Below, one piece after another: positions 4,561 through 5,133 of a DNA stretch of 5,133 bases. The notes beneath the pieces were generated by a model, which worked only from the letters and a program-made list of their open reading frames with translations, had not been told where the DNA came from and made no database searches. Within the stretch, counting starts at the first letter, position 1. Every line of letters begins with the position of its first letter. The stretch comes from CAKSQF01 sp964569225 (GTDB lineage: Bacteria; Bacillota; Clostridia; Oscillospirales; CAG-272): contig CAZMTU010000138.1 in NCBI GenBank assembly GCA_964569225.1, positions 1-5,133 on the forward strand. The letters run 5' to 3'. A program made the translations under genes and the position numbers.

Positions 4561-5133
4561 TTATTTCAGCTTACCTTTTTTCGCCAGATCGTTCATCGCG
4601 TCTTTTCTGGACAGGTTGATCCTGCCCTGATCGTCGATTTCGGTGACCTTGACGTACACCTCATCGCCGGGCTGGACAACGTCTTCCACCTTGTCTACAC
4701 GGTAATTCTCCAGCTTGCTGATATGAACCAGGCCTTCCTTGCCGGGCGCAATCTCAACAAACGCGCCGAAGTGCATCAGGCGAGTGACCTTGCCTTTGTA
4801 GATCGCGCCGACCTCAGGGTCCTTGACAATCGTCTCGACGATATACATCGCGCGGTCGACACCTTCCTGATCCTCGCCCAGGATGAACACCTTGCCGTCG
4901 TCGGTGATATCGATCTTAACATTGCACTCTGCGCTGATCTTCTGGATAACCTTGCCGCCGGAACCGATAACCTCGCGGATCTTGTCCACAGGGATGATCG
5001 TGGAGCGCTGCTTGGGCGCGTACTTGGAGACATGATCGCGGTATTCCGGAATCGCCTTCAGCATAACCTCGTCGAGGATATAATTTCTGGCCTTCTCGGT
5101 CTTCTCAAACGCTTCTTTGATGATATCAAGGGT
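4561..5133 (-). CDS. pnp: Polyribonucleotide nucleotidyltransferase (PNPase), C-terminal part
   Basis: The last 190 codons are present; the gene enters from the right edge, and its start and the two RNase PH catalytic cores are outside. PNPase degrades RNA 3' to 5' using phosphate, releasing nucleoside diphosphates, as a cytoplasmic trimer. Visible parts in order: the end of the second core (TLDIIKEAFEKTEKARNYIL, about 1-40), a KH domain at about 44-102 with the GSGG loop at 57-60, and an S1 domain at about 109-178 (YKGKVTRL, FGAFVEI, GLVHIS, INLSRKDA). It ends in a short basic tail (KKGKLK) without the longer extension some species have. The reading frame has no stop up to the window edge, so the ATG at 5064 is internal and not the start. 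GC-richer codons are like those of the HAD genes. Confidence 0.97.
   Translation of the reverse strand, partial: TLDIIKEAFEKTEKARNYILDEVMLKAIPEYRDHVSKYAPKQRSTIIPVDKIREVIGSGGKVIQKISAECNVKIDITDDGKVFILGEDQEGVDRAMYIVETIVKDPEVGAIYKGKVTRLMHFGAFVEIAPGKEGLVHISKLENYRVDKVEDVVQPGDEVYVKVTEIDDQGRINLSRKDAMNDLAKKGKLK

Overview
The window looks like chromosomal DNA of a Gram-positive anaerobe of the class Clostridia (Bacillota). The evidence is strong AGGAGG-type ribosome binding sites, AT-rich intergenic DNA with consensus -35/-10 boxes, and proteins that read like clostridial family members (Mn-type superoxide dismutase, two HAD phosphatases, a TetR/CPBP pair, PNPase). Genus cannot be told from this sequence alone. 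There is no rRNA, tRNA, CRISPR array or recognisable insertion sequence.

Layout. Positions 1-589 are AT-rich and have no convincing gene. They hold a minus-strand promoter firing out of the left edge (67-95) and two hairpin terminators (388-431 and 447-481). A plus-strand superoxide dismutase gene follows (590-1222). It meets, tail to tail with a 19-bp overlap, a minus-strand operon of two HAD-superfamily phosphatases (1204-1869 and 1914-2585) driven by a clear promoter at 2611-2639. The 2586-3161 interval has no convincing protein gene but is rich in signals. It contains a MerR-type promoter with a 19-bp spacer and central dyad (2886-2916, minus strand), then about 120 bp of hairpin-rich DNA ending in a strong minus-strand terminator (2755-2800). 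Next come a promoter and possible operator for a plus-strand TetR-family regulator (3162-3731, probable TTG start). That gene is coupled by an ATGA overlap to a CPBP-family membrane protease (3728-4462). On the right, the 3' end of pnp (polynucleotide phosphorylase, KH and S1 domains) runs on the minus strand from the window edge to 4561, with its terminator at 4519-4551.

How the parts may work together. The TetR/CPBP pair is a self-contained, probably autoregulated accessory module. It is visibly more AT-rich in codon use than the flanking HAD and pnp genes, which suggests insertion between older loci. The two phosphatases form a small housekeeping or metabolite-repair operon. Sod and the HAD operon converge with no terminator between them, so each transcript may run antisense into the other gene. 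The hairpins at 388-481 could be where the HAD read-through ends.

The most unusual element is the MerR-type promoter followed only by a short structured stretch and a terminator. It could be a MerR-controlled small RNA of about 120 nt, or the scar of a deleted MerR-regulated gene. No complete novel multi-gene system is evident.
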